The notes beneath the pieces were generated by a model, which was given only the letters and a program-made list of their open reading frames with translations, did no database searches and was not told the DNA's origin. The position numbers and the translations under genes were made by a program. A stretch of 64,000 nt of DNA from Bradyrhizobiaceae bacterium (GTDB lineage: Bacteria > Pseudomonadota > Alphaproteobacteria > Rhizobiales > Xanthobacteraceae), in NCBI GenBank assembly GCA_020853885.1, contig JADYXZ010000019.1, positions 496,001 to 560,000 of the forward strand, given 5' to 3'. Below are positions 48,251 to 57,656 of this stretch, piece by piece. The first letter of the stretch is position 1; each line of letters begins with the position of its first letter.

Positions 48251-49146
48251 CCAGTAACCCGAGCGGTGGCGCTTTTTGCTTCCTCGATAAGCCGCTCCAG
48301 ATAGTCCCCATAGGCGCTCGCCTTGTACTTGCCGGCGATCGCTTGCAACTGATCCAGCCCGATGAAATTCATGCGATAGGCGATTTCCTCTATGCAGCCG
48401 AGCTTCAAGCCTTGGCGCTGCTCGACGATGCGGACGAACTCGCCAGCCTGAACGAGCGCCTCGTGGGTGCCGGCATCGAGCCAAGCGTAGCCACGCCCCA
48501 ACGGCACGACATTGAGTTCGCCTCGTTCGAGATACCATTGATTGATCGCTGTGATCTCGAGTTCGCCACGGGCGGAGGGTTTCAGCTGACGGGCGATTTC
48601 CACTACGCGGTTGTCATAAAAATAGAGCCCGATAACTGCTTGATTTGATCTCGGAGTCTTTGGCTTCTCTTCGATGCTGATCGGCTTTCCGTCCGGCCCG
48701 AAGGTGACGATGCCGAACCGCTCGGGGTCGCTGACCGCACAGCTGAAGGCCACGGCTCCTCGCTTGTGCTTCGCGGTTTCCTCCCGGAGCTGACGTTGCA
48801 AGCCGCTGCCGTAAAGAATGTTGTCGCCGAGGACGAGCGCGCAACTGTCGCCGCCGATGAAGTCGCTTCCGATCAAGAACGCCTGCGCAATACCTTTCGG
48901 CTCCGGCTGCACCGCGTAGGAGATTGAAATACCGATCGCGCTGCCGTCGCCCAGCAGTGCCCGGTAGGAGTCCTGATCCTTTGGTGTCGTAATGATCAGT
49001 ATATCGCGGATGCCTGCAAACAGCAGGAGCGACAGCGAATAATAAATCATCGGCTTATCGAACACCGGCAACAGCTGCTTGCTGACCGCGAGCGTCACCG
49101 GGTGTAGCCGTGTGCCTGAGCCGCCGGATAGGACGATACCCTTCAT
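48247..49146 (-). CDS. rfbA: Glucose-1-phosphate thymidylyltransferase, 299 aa
   Basis: Makes dTDP-glucose from dTTP and glucose-1-phosphate, the entry to dTDP-sugars. MKGIVLSGGSGTRLHPVTLAVSKQLLP is the nucleotidyl-transfer loop, followed by YAVQPEPKGIAQAF, LVLGDNILYG and IEEKPKTPRSNQAV. Length fits RmlA. ATG 49146 is preferred to the upstream start at 49158. It is first in function but transcribed leftward, downstream of the aminotransferase gene; no rfbB dehydratase is present in the window. Confidence 0.93.
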   Translation of the reverse strand: MKGIVLSGGSGTRLHPVTLAVSKQLLPVFDKPMIYYSLSLLLFAGIRDILIITTPKDQDSYRALLGDGSAIGISISYAVQPEPKGIAQAFLIGSDFIGGDSCALVLGDNILYGSGLQRQLREETAKHKRGAVAFSCAVSDPERFGIVTFGPDGKPISIEEKPKTPRSNQAVIGLYFYDNRVVEIARQLKPSARGELEITAINQWYLERGELNVVPLGRGYAWLDAGTHEALVQAGEFVRIVEQRQGLKLGCIEEIAYRMNFIGLDQLQAIAGKYKASAYGDYLERLIEEAKSATARVTG

Positions 49147-49189
49147 GTGACGTCTCACAAGAGTTCTGATCGAGCCATGCTGGCTTTGG

Positions 49190-50398
49190 TCAGTCGGCGC
49201 TCTGCGGTACGGGGGGCGTTAGAGTCGAGCTGTGGCCGCGATTGTACCCGTAGTATTCCTTGACCGCTTCGGCGACACGCACGACGTGAGCTTCTTCCAT
49301 GCGATAGTAGAGGGGAAGGCGCAGGAGCTTCTCGCTCTCCACAGTGGTCCAGCGGTCTTCACCATGGAAACGGCCGAACCTCCGCCCGGCCGGCGCTGAG
49401 TGCAACGGCACGTAGTGGAATGTCGATTGCGCTCCCCGCGCTTTGAGGAATGCGATCAGGGCATCGCGATCCGTCTTGTCCCGAGTCTTGATATAGTAAA
49501 TATGACCATTGTGTACGCAGTGCTGCGGCACGTGGGGGACGCCAATCTGGCCGTTCCGCGCCAGCGGCGTCAGGAGATCCTGATAGATTTCCCAGCTGCG
49601 GCGGCGATCGTCCATGATCGTTTTCGCCTGCTCCAGCTGGCACCGCAAAATCGAGCCGTTGATCTCGCTGAGCTCGTAGGACGACCCCACATCCTGCCAG
49701 GTATATTTGTCGACCTCGCCGCGCAGGAATCGACTGCGATCCGTACCCTTCTCCTGAATGATTTCAGCCCGGACAAAGTACGCCTGATTGCCCGTGACGA
49801 GCGCACCACCCTCGCCGCAGTGTAGGTTCTTGGTCTCATGAAAGCTCAAGCAGCCGAGATCACCGAGTGTGCCGCACCATTTTCCATTATAGGAGCAGAG
49901 CAGGGCTTGCGCCGCATCTTCGACCACAGTGAGGCCGTGTGCGCGGGCGATTTCATTGATCCGATCATAATCGCAGGCGACACCGGCATAATCCATTGTC
50001 ACGATGACTTTGGTGCGGTTTGTGATTGCCTTTTCGATTTGTTCCGGATCGATATTCATCGTATCCGGTCGTATGTCGACGAACACCAACGATGCCCCGC
50101 AACGCACGAACGCGGTCGCGGTGGAGGTAAACGTGAAGGAAGGCAGAATAACCTCATCTGCCGAACCCACTTCGGTGAGCATCGCCGCGATTTCCAATGC
50201 GTGCGTGCAGGACGGCGTCATCAGCACGGAAGACGTGCCGTAGTGCTGCGCGAACCACTCGCGGCAAGATTTCGAGAAGTATCCCTTGCCGGAAAACTTG
50301 CCGATCTCAAACACGCGCTTCAGGTAATCGAACTCTTCGCCGGTGAGCGACGGTCGAGAGAAGGGGATAGTCTCATGTTGCTTTGAGCGCGTGTCCAT
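49190..50398 (-). CDS. DegT-family sugar aminotransferase, WecE/RffA-like, 402 aa
   Basis: Close to dTDP-4-amino-4,6-dideoxygalactose transaminase: MTPSCTHALEIAAML, TMDYAGVACDYDRINEIA, VEDAAQALLCSYNG, LSFHETKNLHCGEGGALV with PLP Lys, and FHYVPLHSAPAGRRFG. It would aminate the 4-keto group of a dTDP-6-deoxy sugar. ATG 50398 is where homology begins. Placed with rfbA on the same strand, consistent with dTDP-sugar use. It is a different subfamily from the aminotransferase at 31018. Confidence 0.87.
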   Translation of the reverse strand: MDTRSKQHETIPFSRPSLTGEEFDYLKRVFEIGKFSGKGYFSKSCREWFAQHYGTSSVLMTPSCTHALEIAAMLTEVGSADEVILPSFTFTSTATAFVRCGASLVFVDIRPDTMNIDPEQIEKAITNRTKVIVTMDYAGVACDYDRINEIARAHGLTVVEDAAQALLCSYNGKWCGTLGDLGCLSFHETKNLHCGEGGALVTGNQAYFVRAEIIQEKGTDRSRFLRGEVDKYTWQDVGSSYELSEINGSILRCQLEQAKTIMDDRRRSWEIYQDLLTPLARNGQIGVPHVPQHCVHNGHIYYIKTRDKTDRDALIAFLKARGAQSTFHYVPLHSAPAGRRFGRFHGEDRWTTVESEKLLRLPLYYRMEEAHVVRVAEAVKEYYGYNRGHSSTLTPPVPQSAD

Positions 50399-50469
50399 CG
50401 CCGTAACAGTCAGCTCATGAGCAGCACGTCGGGTGCAGTCGATTACTTCCGAGCGCGCATCCGGCCGTG

Positions 50470-51495
50470 CTATTTTAAATCGATCATCCCGCCGTACATC
50501 TCGACGCTCTTGGTGATCTGGTGCCATTCGGTCATCGCCTTGTACCAGTCGAGCGTCATCGTGCGGAGGGACTTGTCGGTAATCTGCGCATCCAGCGCCT
50601 CGCAGATTTCACGGACGCCGTCCTCCGCGGTCCGGAGTGCGCGGAAGCCAAGCGCCTCAACCTTGTCGAAGGCCACGCGATAGGAACGATGGTCGGGATC
50701 ACCGTACCATTCGATTTCCGCATCGCGTGGCACGCAATTGGCGACGATCCGCCCGAGTTCGCCGATCTGATAGTTATTCTTGTCCGAGCCAAGATTGAAA
50801 ATTTCGCCATTTACTTTACCCGATGGTACCTCGATCATGAAATTCATTGCGTCGGCGATATCCTTGACATGCACCATGGGGCGCCACTGCGTGCCGTCGC
50901 GCAAGAGCGGCAGCCGGCCGGTCTTCCAAGCGCCATAGGTCATGCCGTTGATCGCCAGATCGAATCGCATTCTCGGCGAGTAGCCGTAGACTGTCGCCTG
51001 CCGCAGCACGACCACGCAAAACCTGTCGTCGGCAAGCGGCAGCACGCCTTTCTCTGCTGCCTCGTTCGCTTTCGCGTAGGTGGTTAACGGGTTCGTCGGG
51101 CTCGTCTCGTTGACGATGACGTCGTGCGGTTGGAATCCGTAGATGCTGCACGATGAGGGCAGGATGTATCGTTGACAACCGGCCTTCTTAGCCAGTTCTG
51201 CAGTGTGCACGCGAGACAAGTAATTGATTTCCCAAGTCGCCTTCTGGAAGAGCTCGCCGCTTGGATCATTGGAGATGGCGACCAAATCGATTACGACGTC
51301 AACGTTGTCAAAGTGCTTGATCTCAAGCTTCCGGCAGTCGTCTTGCACAATCTGCAGCTTGGGATGGTCCGCTGGGAGGAATTGGCCGAAGAAGAACCGA
51401 TCGATGGCGCGTACGCTATGGCCATTTCCGAGCAGAGCAGGAACGAGCGTCGTTCCGATGTAACCGCCAGCCCCCGTAACCAGAACGCGCGACAT
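50470..51495 (-). CDS. NAD-dependent epimerase/dehydratase (extended SDR), 341 aa
   Basis: MSRVLVTGAGGYIGTTLVPALLGNG is the NAD fold; IDLVAISNDPSG, SSCSIYGFQ and TTYAKANEAAEKG follow. The usual YxxxK pair reads YAKAN, so the Lys is either absent or shifted to position +2; this may be a subgroup trait. VLRQATVYGYSPRMRFD and FNLGSDKNNYQIGEL complete the fold. It lies between the aminotransferase and the polymerase on the same strand. Likely acts on a nucleotide sugar; specificity cannot be read. Confidence 0.8.
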   Translation of the reverse strand: MSRVLVTGAGGYIGTTLVPALLGNGHSVRAIDRFFFGQFLPADHPKLQIVQDDCRKLEIKHFDNVDVVIDLVAISNDPSGELFQKATWEINYLSRVHTAELAKKAGCQRYILPSSCSIYGFQPHDVIVNETSPTNPLTTYAKANEAAEKGVLPLADDRFCVVVLRQATVYGYSPRMRFDLAINGMTYGAWKTGRLPLLRDGTQWRPMVHVKDIADAMNFMIEVPSGKVNGEIFNLGSDKNNYQIGELGRIVANCVPRDAEIEWYGDPDHRSYRVAFDKVEALGFRALRTAEDGVREICEALDAQITDKSLRTMTLDWYKAMTEWHQITKSVEMYGGMIDLK

Positions 51496-51714
51496 AACTG
51501 TTACGCCCACGAAGAAATAGGAATCGGACCCTACGAGATTTTCCAGACTGTCAGCTAGAAAGATATCAATCTTTCGCGCCGGTTTCATCCCGATTTTGCA
51601 GGGGAGTCGGCTTTCCGCAGGACTAGGTGAATCGGAATGCCGTAAGGCGGCGTTGGCCGCTGAAATTGTGGGAGCCGAGGGCCAATGCCCCAGGCGGCCC
51701 CCACTGGTAGTGGC

Positions 51715-52980
51715 TCAGGCGTCACCGGCGGCCGAACGGGGCCGCATGGGGCGGTGCCTCCACGGAAACGCTGGCAGGCGTACCGAGTGCACCATCCTGC
51801 GCCGTTCCGATTGCAGATATCCGATGCAGATTGCAGCGCCGATTGAATACATCGGGCTTTGCAGTCCAAGATTGGAATGAAGACATAGGATCAGCAGCGC
51901 GAACATCGCGCAGCAGTGTGCTCGAGCAAGCGGCGCCATGCGTGGATGAGGGAAACAGCGGACGAGGACAATGCAGAGCAGCAGAAAGCCAACCACTCCA
52001 GTACGAAACATCGTATCGAAGAAGGCGCTATGCGTACCGACAAACAAGAAGTCCTCCAATTCCGCTCGATAACTGTCCCGGTGCAATATGGCTGAATATT
52101 CATTGCGAAGCGACTCTGTCCCAAAACCAACACCAACGCCCCAGGTGTCGCGCAGAGCCTCGACCACATCTCCCCACCACGCCAAGCGCCAGCCGGTGTT
52201 GGGATCAATCTCGAAGATGGGAAGTGGATCTAGAATTCCGACGATCGTTACTATTGTCGCCAGAAGGACGAACAAGAATAGCATCAACCGGTCGGCAGAA
52301 ATTCGAAGAATCGCCATCGTGAGGAAGCCGAAAATCGTTGCATAAGCGATGACATTCTGTACGTAGAGCGCCCACCAGATAGACCATCCGGTCAGGACCA
52401 CAAAAACCCCGATTGCAATGCTCCGCCATCTTTCGCTTCGAAATATGAGATACGTGAGTGCGAGCAGTCCAATGAAAACGAAGTTTCTCAATGTGACCAA
52501 CGGACGAGGGATCATGCCTTCCGTCCCAAACATGATAATGTCAATGACAGAGCCGAACAAAAAGGCCGCAAGCACAATGGCAATCAGTACGGCATCCCGA
52601 TTGAAATCAAATCGCGCATCCTCCCACCATTTCTGTGATGCTGAAACCAAGGGAAGCAGAATGGCCAGAAATGAAGCCTGCTGAAAAATTGCGCCACGAT
52701 CGTAATATCGAGTCCAGGCCGCTGGAAAAGCATCGATGAACGACAGAACGACATAGATCAATCCCCAGACAGAAAACAGCAGCAGAGGAAAATTTTGTCG
52801 TCTAAACATGCTCTCTCGCGCGTAGGTCGCTGCAACAAGAGCAATCAACAACAGAGCGGGTGCGCGAAAAACCCTCAGCGCCTCGCCGATGCCTACAATA
52901 GCCAACACCAAGGCAACGAAGATCCAGCCGTCCCCTCTAGCGAACCCGAAGCTCGTATTGTTGCGTCTGGCGATGCTCAT
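51715..52980 (-). CDS. Wzy-type polymerase / O-antigen ligase-like membrane protein, 421 aa
   Basis: About eleven hydrophobic segments (WIFVALVLAIVGIGEAL, LLIALVAATYA, FLAILLPLVSA, AVLIAIVLAAFLFGSVIDIIMFG and so on). A large periplasmic loop at about residues 255-320 contains TGWRLAWWGDVVEALRDTWGVGVGFGTESL, the WzyC/WaaL signature. It would polymerise lipid-linked EPS repeat units in the periplasm. The C-terminal tail is basic (PAFPWRHRPMRPRS). Sits on the minus strand next to the sugar-nucleotide genes and divergent from the ABC exporter. Confidence 0.82.
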   Translation of the reverse strand: MSIARRNNTSFGFARGDGWIFVALVLAIVGIGEALRVFRAPALLLIALVAATYARESMFRRQNFPLLLFSVWGLIYVVLSFIDAFPAAWTRYYDRGAIFQQASFLAILLPLVSASQKWWEDARFDFNRDAVLIAIVLAAFLFGSVIDIIMFGTEGMIPRPLVTLRNFVFIGLLALTYLIFRSERWRSIAIGVFVVLTGWSIWWALYVQNVIAYATIFGFLTMAILRISADRLMLFLFVLLATIVTIVGILDPLPIFEIDPNTGWRLAWWGDVVEALRDTWGVGVGFGTESLRNEYSAILHRDSYRAELEDFLFVGTHSAFFDTMFRTGVVGFLLLCIVLVRCFPHPRMAPLARAHCCAMFALLILCLHSNLGLQSPMYSIGAAICIGYLQSERRRMVHSVRLPAFPWRHRPMRPRSAAGDA

Positions 52981-53038
52981 TGGTCCGATTAATGCTAGCC
53001 TGTACGCCTAATCCCTTGCTTTCCTGGATAGCGCAGGA

Positions 53039-53083
53039 ATGGAGAGTATGGAGAGTATAATGAGTATAGGAATTATGGAATGA
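53039..53083 (+). promoter_or_regulatory. 14-codon upstream ORF in 9-bp repeats before the ABC exporter
   Basis: ATG 53039 opens a frame MESMESIMSIGIME that ends at TGA 53081-53083, overlapping the ABC ATG (53080) as ATGA. The DNA is four degenerate 9-bp units, GGAGAGTAT (53041-53049, 53050-53058), AATGAGTAT, AGGAATTAT. Each unit carries a Shine-Dalgarno-like GGAGAG or an ATG. Possible leader peptide with translational coupling. Confidence 0.5.
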
Positions 53084-54846
53084 TAAGTACGTTGCTAAAG
53101 ACCATTCGAATACTAAGCCGGACCGAGCGGCTGCGCGGCGCCATGCTTGTCGCTATGATGGCTGTATTGGCAGCCATGGAGGTCGCCGGCGTTGCGTCGA
53201 TCGCCCCCTTTTTGGCGGTGATGGGGAACCCTACCAATATCGAAGCAAACCAATATCTCTCTTTATTCTATCATTCCTTTGGCTTTGATAGCACTGAGAG
53301 TTTCCTGGCAGGACTCGCCGGGTTTTCCTTGGCCATGTTGATACTCGTATCGGCTTTGCGAACGCTCGTAAATTATTCCATCTTTCGATATGCGAACATG
53401 TGCCGCCATTCCATTGGCATGCGGCTGATGAATCGCTATTTGCAGCAACCATACGCATTTTTTCTACAGCGAAATAGCACCGATTTATCCAAGACAGTTT
53501 TGTCTGAAGTCGATCAGCTCATTGACAATGCGATCACACCAGCACTGCTGTTTTTCTCATACAGCTTAGTGCTGCTGGCGCTCGTCGCATTGCTCCTGAT
53601 TGTGGACCCAGCGCTTGCGATCATCGTTTCCGCATCAATGGGAGCGATCTATGCTTTGGTATATAGTGGGCTGCGCGGCACGCTCGACCGCATTGGGATT
53701 GGCCGCGAGCAGGCCAACACCGAACGTTATAAGGCCGCTGCCGAAATTTTCGGTGGGATCAAAGAGCTGAAGGTCCTGGGACGCGATCGGGCCTACGTCA
53801 ACAGCTTCAGGAATCCATCGATACACTTTTCTCGCTATCAGGCGTTGAGGATGGCCTTCGCGGAGATTCCGAAATACCTGGTCGAAGCCCTTGGTTTTGC
53901 CGCGGTGCTGATAGTCGCTCTCTTCCTTCTCACGCGATCGGGTGGGATGGGCGCCGCTTTGCCCTTGATTGGATTATACGCATACGCCGGGTACAGAATA
54001 CTGCCGGCGATGCACTTAATATATCGCGCGTTCGTCATGCTGCGCTTCATCGCGCCGGCCGTCGATACCATCGTCAGAGAAATTGGGAGCGTCGAGGCAT
54101 CCTCGGATTTGACTGAAGCGGCCAACGAGTGCCTGCCCCTTCGCGAACGGATCACTCTGAACAATGTCAGCTTCTGCTACGCTGGATCTAGCCGTCCGAT
54201 TCTTAGAGGCGTTACGATTAGCATTCATGCTGGCACTGTTACTGCAATCGTCGGTGCGACAGGTGTGGGCAAGAGCACATTGGTAGATCTCATCCTGGGT
54301 TTGCTGGAGCCGACGAGCGGACAGGTTTTGGTTGACGGCACTCCCTTGACCGCGGCGAGCCGTCGGGCATGGAACAACAACATCGGATATGTACCACAGC
54401 ATATCTTCCTGACGGATGACACGATTGCGCGCAATATTGCGTTCGGTGTTGATGGGGACCAAATCGACCTGACGGCCGTTGAGCGCGCCGCGCGGCTTGC
54501 GCAAATCCACGACTTCATCATCGAATCGCTGCCGCTGGCCTATAATACGATTATCGGCGAACGCGGCATTCGCTTGTCCGGCGGGCAACGGCAACGACTA
54601 GGTATCGCCCGCGCGCTGTACCACGGACCTCAGATCATTGTTCTCGATGAAGCGATGAACGCGCTCGATCATGACACTGAACTTGCCGTCTTGACTGCCC
54701 TGGAGAAACTCGCGCCTGCGAAGACGATCATCATGATTACACATCGGTTGGCAACCACGGAGGTCTGCGATCAGGTCCTGACGGTAGAGAAGGGGCAGAT
54801 AACCGGAAGAATCTCCTCAAAGCCGCAACGGAGAAGCAGTGTTTAG
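53080..54846 (+). CDS. ABC exporter, MsbA/PglK-like half transporter with fused ATPase, 588 aa
   Basis: N-terminal membrane domain with six hydrophobic segments (VAMMAVLAAMEVAGVASIAPFLAVM, LALLLIVDPALAIIVSASMGAIYALVY, AALPLIGLYAYAGYRILPAM). C-terminal nucleotide-binding domain: IVGATGVGKSTLVDLILGLLEP (Walker A), FGVDGDQIDL, LSGGQRQRLGIARALYHGPQIIVLDEAMNALD (signature and Walker B, with NALD as D-loop), MITHRL (H-loop). In an EPS locus without a visible Wzx flippase this may flip the lipid-linked unit, as PglK does. Preceded by a tiny leader ORF in a 9-bp repeat. Confidence 0.87.
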   Translation: MISTLLKTIRILSRTERLRGAMLVAMMAVLAAMEVAGVASIAPFLAVMGNPTNIEANQYLSLFYHSFGFDSTESFLAGLAGFSLAMLILVSALRTLVNYSIFRYANMCRHSIGMRLMNRYLQQPYAFFLQRNSTDLSKTVLSEVDQLIDNAITPALLFFSYSLVLLALVALLLIVDPALAIIVSASMGAIYALVYSGLRGTLDRIGIGREQANTERYKAAAEIFGGIKELKVLGRDRAYVNSFRNPSIHFSRYQALRMAFAEIPKYLVEALGFAAVLIVALFLLTRSGGMGAALPLIGLYAYAGYRILPAMHLIYRAFVMLRFIAPAVDTIVREIGSVEASSDLTEAANECLPLRERITLNNVSFCYAGSSRPILRGVTISIHAGTVTAIVGATGVGKSTLVDLILGLLEPTSGQVLVDGTPLTAASRRAWNNNIGYVPQHIFLTDDTIARNIAFGVDGDQIDLTAVERAARLAQIHDFIIESLPLAYNTIIGERGIRLSGGQRQRLGIARALYHGPQIIVLDEAMNALDHDTELAVLTALEKLAPAKTIIMITHRLATTEVCDQVLTVEKGQITGRISSKPQRRSSV

Positions 54847-54904
54847 TGGCGTTCCGCCGTCGCGAGCAACCGTGATCGACCGGCCCGTTCGCGGCTTAAT
54901 TTTT

Positions 54905-55858
54905 CTAACTGTTGTTTCTCACGTATTCTTCAAAATACGCAATCGTTGCTTTCAGACCATCAGTAAGCTTGGTCCGCGGCTCCCAGCCTAAGATGGTGCG
55001 CGCCTTTGCGATATCTGGTCGACGCTGCCTCGGGTCGTCATTCGGCAATGGATGATGGACGATCTTTGATGAAGACCCGCTAAGGTCCAGAATGGTCTGC
55101 GCAAGCTGCCGCATCGTGATTTCGTTGGGACTGCCCAGATTAATTGGTCCCGTAATCTCCGGCCCGGATTCCATCAGCGCAATGACGCCGTCGATCAAGT
55201 CATCAACATAGCAGAATGAACGTGTTTGACTGCCGTCTCCGTAGATCGTGATGTCTCGATTGCGAAGCGCTTGAAGAACGAAATTTGATACAACCCGCCC
55301 GTCGTTGGGGTGCATACGCGGACCATAGGTGTTGAAAATACGCGCAACTTTGATCCCGAGTTTATGCTGTCGGTGATAATCGAAGAAAAGCGTTTCTGCG
55401 CAGCGCTTTCCTTCATCATAACACGCGCGCAGGCCGATTGGATTGACGTGGCCCCAATAGTCTTCGGTCTGCGGGTGAACTTCCGGGTCTCCATAGACTT
55501 CGGACGTGGAGGCCTGCAGAATTCTGGCCTTTACGCGCTTGGCAAGTCCAAGCATGTTGATCGCACCATGAACACTCGTCTTCGTTGTTTGGACGGGATC
55601 GTGCTGATAGTGCACGGGCGACGCGGGGCACGCCAGATTGTAGATTTCGTCTATCTCCACATAGAGTGGGAAGCAGACGTCGTGGCGGATTAGTTCGAAC
55701 CGGGGATTTTCGAGTAGATGATGCACATTGTTGCGAGTACCTGTATAAAAATTATCGACGCACAGAACTTCGTGGCCGCGCTCAAGCAATCGATCGCACA
55801 AATGTGATCCTAGGAAGCCCGCGCCACCCGTCACGAGCACACTGCGGTCTGCAAACAC
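54905..55858 (-). CDS. UDP-glucuronate decarboxylase (UDP-xylose synthase)-like SDR, 317 aa
   Basis: [61 protein letters not shown], and [17 protein letters not shown] with the YxxxK pair (Y..GK) are the UXS hallmarks; [15 protein letters not shown] completes them. It makes UDP-xylose from UDP-glucuronate. Located alone on the minus strand, convergent with the ABC exporter. Suggests the polymer contains a pentose branch. AT-rich tail of 60 bases separates it from the ABC gene. Confidence 0.9.
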   Translation of the reverse strand: MFADRSVLVTGGAGFLGSHLCDRLLERGHEVLCVDNFYTGTRNNVHHLLENPRFELIRHDVCFPLYVEIDEIYNLACPASPVHYQHDPVQTTKTSVHGAINMLGLAKRVKARILQASTSEVYGDPEVHPQTEDYWGHVNPIGLRACYDEGKRCAETLFFDYHRQHKLGIKVARIFNTYGPRMHPNDGRVVSNFVLQALRNRDITIYGDGSQTRSFCYVDDLIDGVIALMESGPEITGPINLGSPNEITMRQLAQTILDLSGSSSKIVHHPLPNDDPRQRRPDIAKARTILGWEPRTKLTDGLKATIAYFEEYVRNNS

Positions 55859-56031
55859 AGTTTTCTCCCACCTTTTGCTTCAGGCCATGCCTGCGGCTCG
55901 CCTCTTCGAAAGTATACGGGCGCGGACTGGCGGCGGTCGTCTCGATGTGAGATTAATACTAACGTGATGCTTGACGCTAGAAGGAGAAGTTTGGGCTCAG
56001 AGTCTGAGAGTCCATCGTACGGAGCTGATTG

Positions 56032-57474
56032 ATGAAGGTCACTGCTCAGAGCGCTCTGGCACTCCTGATCGCCACGATCTGCCGAGTTGACGCTGCCCCC
56101 TTTATTGAGCTCAGTCCGGGCGACAATATCGCAGCAATCGTTGAGCGGGCGCCCGAGGGTGCCACTTTCTATCTGAATGCCGGCCTCTACCGGATGCAGT
56201 CTGCGCGCCCTAAGAACGGTCAGAAGTTCATTGGCAAGGGTGAGGTGATCTTCAACGGCGCGATAGTCCTGTCAGATTGGCGCAAAGCGGGCCATCATTG
56301 GATAGCCGACGGACCGAAAACAAGACTGAATCCGAGCGGCTACTGTCTCAAGGAAACGCCGCTATGTGGTCATCGCGAAGATCTTTTCATAGGCGGAAAA
56401 CTCTATCGAAGAGTTGCGTCGCGTGCGGAAGTGACGAGCGGAACGTGGCTCGACGAGGACCTGAAGGCTGTTGTTTTCGACAATCCGACCGACAAGCCAG
56501 TGGAACTCGGCGTGATGCCGTTCGCGTTCGCAAGCGAAGCTGAAGGGGTGATCCTGCAAAACATTATTGTCGAGAAATATGCATCGGCAGCACAGTACGG
56601 CGCGATCGATTTTCTCAAAGGCCGCAATTGGGAATTGCGAAATGTCACTGCGCGATGGAACCACGGGGTGGGTGCTCGCATCGGCCCGGGCACCCGCATA
56701 TCAGGCGGGTCTTATAGCCATAACGGGCAGCTTGGTATTGGCGGCGGAAATGGAGATGGCATCGTTATCGAGAACGTGGAAATCGCCCACAACAACTTTG
56801 CTGGGTTCGGGCCGGGTTGGGAGGCGGGCGGCACCAAGTTTGTGCGATCAGGCGGCTTAATTGTTCGTAATGCTTGCGTGCACAACAATGGTGGTCCCGG
56901 CCTATGGACCGACATCGATAACATTAATGTCGAGTACGTTGACAATCTGGTCTTTGATAACAGGGGTGATGGAATCAAGCACGAGATTTCGTACGGAGCA
57001 AAGATTCACGGGAATACTGTCGCACGAAACGGCCACGAAAACCTCAATTGGCTGTGGGGTTCTCAAATCCTCATCCAGAACAGTCAAGACGTCGAGGTTT
57101 ATGACAACACCGTGGAGATCGGAGCGCACTACGGAAATGGCATAGCGGTAATCAATCAGAAACGCGGTGAGGGACGCTACGGGCCGTGGGTAGCAAGAAA
57201 CAATTTTGTGCATGGCAATACGATCATTCATCTTGCCGCAAAAGGATTCAACGGGATGGTCGCCGACCATGAGAGAGACTGGTTTGACGAAAGCTCCGGA
57301 AACCGATTCGAGCGCAACGCTTACGTGGTTCCGCAGGGCGATCACCAATATTTTGTGGTCAAGCGTCAGCGGAGGAAATTATCCGAACTCCCCGCATACG
57401 GCATGGAACGGCATGCCGACATTCAGATCGAGGCATATCAGCCGATGAAACTCGAGTGCACACAGATCCGCTGA
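56032..57474 (+). CDS. Secreted right-handed parallel beta-helix protein, 480 aa
   Basis: Signal-like start MKVTAQSALALLIATICRVDA. From about residue 130 the chain has short regular strand-turn units with Asn ladders (ILQNIIVEKYASA, IVIENVEIAHNNFAGF, VEYVDNLVFDNRGDGIKH, AKIHGNTVARNGHENLN, VEVYDNTVEIGAHYGNG). This is the right-handed beta-helix of polysaccharide lyases, epimerases and glycosyl hydrolases. The catalytic residues cannot be assigned. Likely processes the EPS outside the cytoplasm. TTG 56029 is an alternative start. Confidence 0.8.
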   Translation: MKVTAQSALALLIATICRVDAAPFIELSPGDNIAAIVERAPEGATFYLNAGLYRMQSARPKNGQKFIGKGEVIFNGAIVLSDWRKAGHHWIADGPKTRLNPSGYCLKETPLCGHREDLFIGGKLYRRVASRAEVTSGTWLDEDLKAVVFDNPTDKPVELGVMPFAFASEAEGVILQNIIVEKYASAAQYGAIDFLKGRNWELRNVTARWNHGVGARIGPGTRISGGSYSHNGQLGIGGGNGDGIVIENVEIAHNNFAGFGPGWEAGGTKFVRSGGLIVRNACVHNNGGPGLWTDIDNINVEYVDNLVFDNRGDGIKHEISYGAKIHGNTVARNGHENLNWLWGSQILIQNSQDVEVYDNTVEIGAHYGNGIAVINQKRGEGRYGPWVARNNFVHGNTIIHLAAKGFNGMVADHERDWFDESSGNRFERNAYVVPQGDHQYFVVKRQRRKLSELPAYGMERHADIQIEAYQPMKLECTQIR

Positions 57475-57656
57475 TTCTCCGCGTGTCGGATCCTTCGCGC
57501 GCTGGCGGGCAAAGGCATGAGCGAACGCTCCGCGCCCAAGACGGATTGGGTGCACCGAACGGATCTCGCGCGTTCCCTACAAAGGGCCCACTTTATTGTT
57601 AGACGAAGAAAGCATGCCCCAAAGCATCCACGAAGAGGGTCGAACAATTTTGCGGA

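Noticed and set aside
49838-50386. Rightward 182-residue frame opposite the WecE-like gene
   Set aside because: Shadow of a well-supported aminotransferase; no motif.
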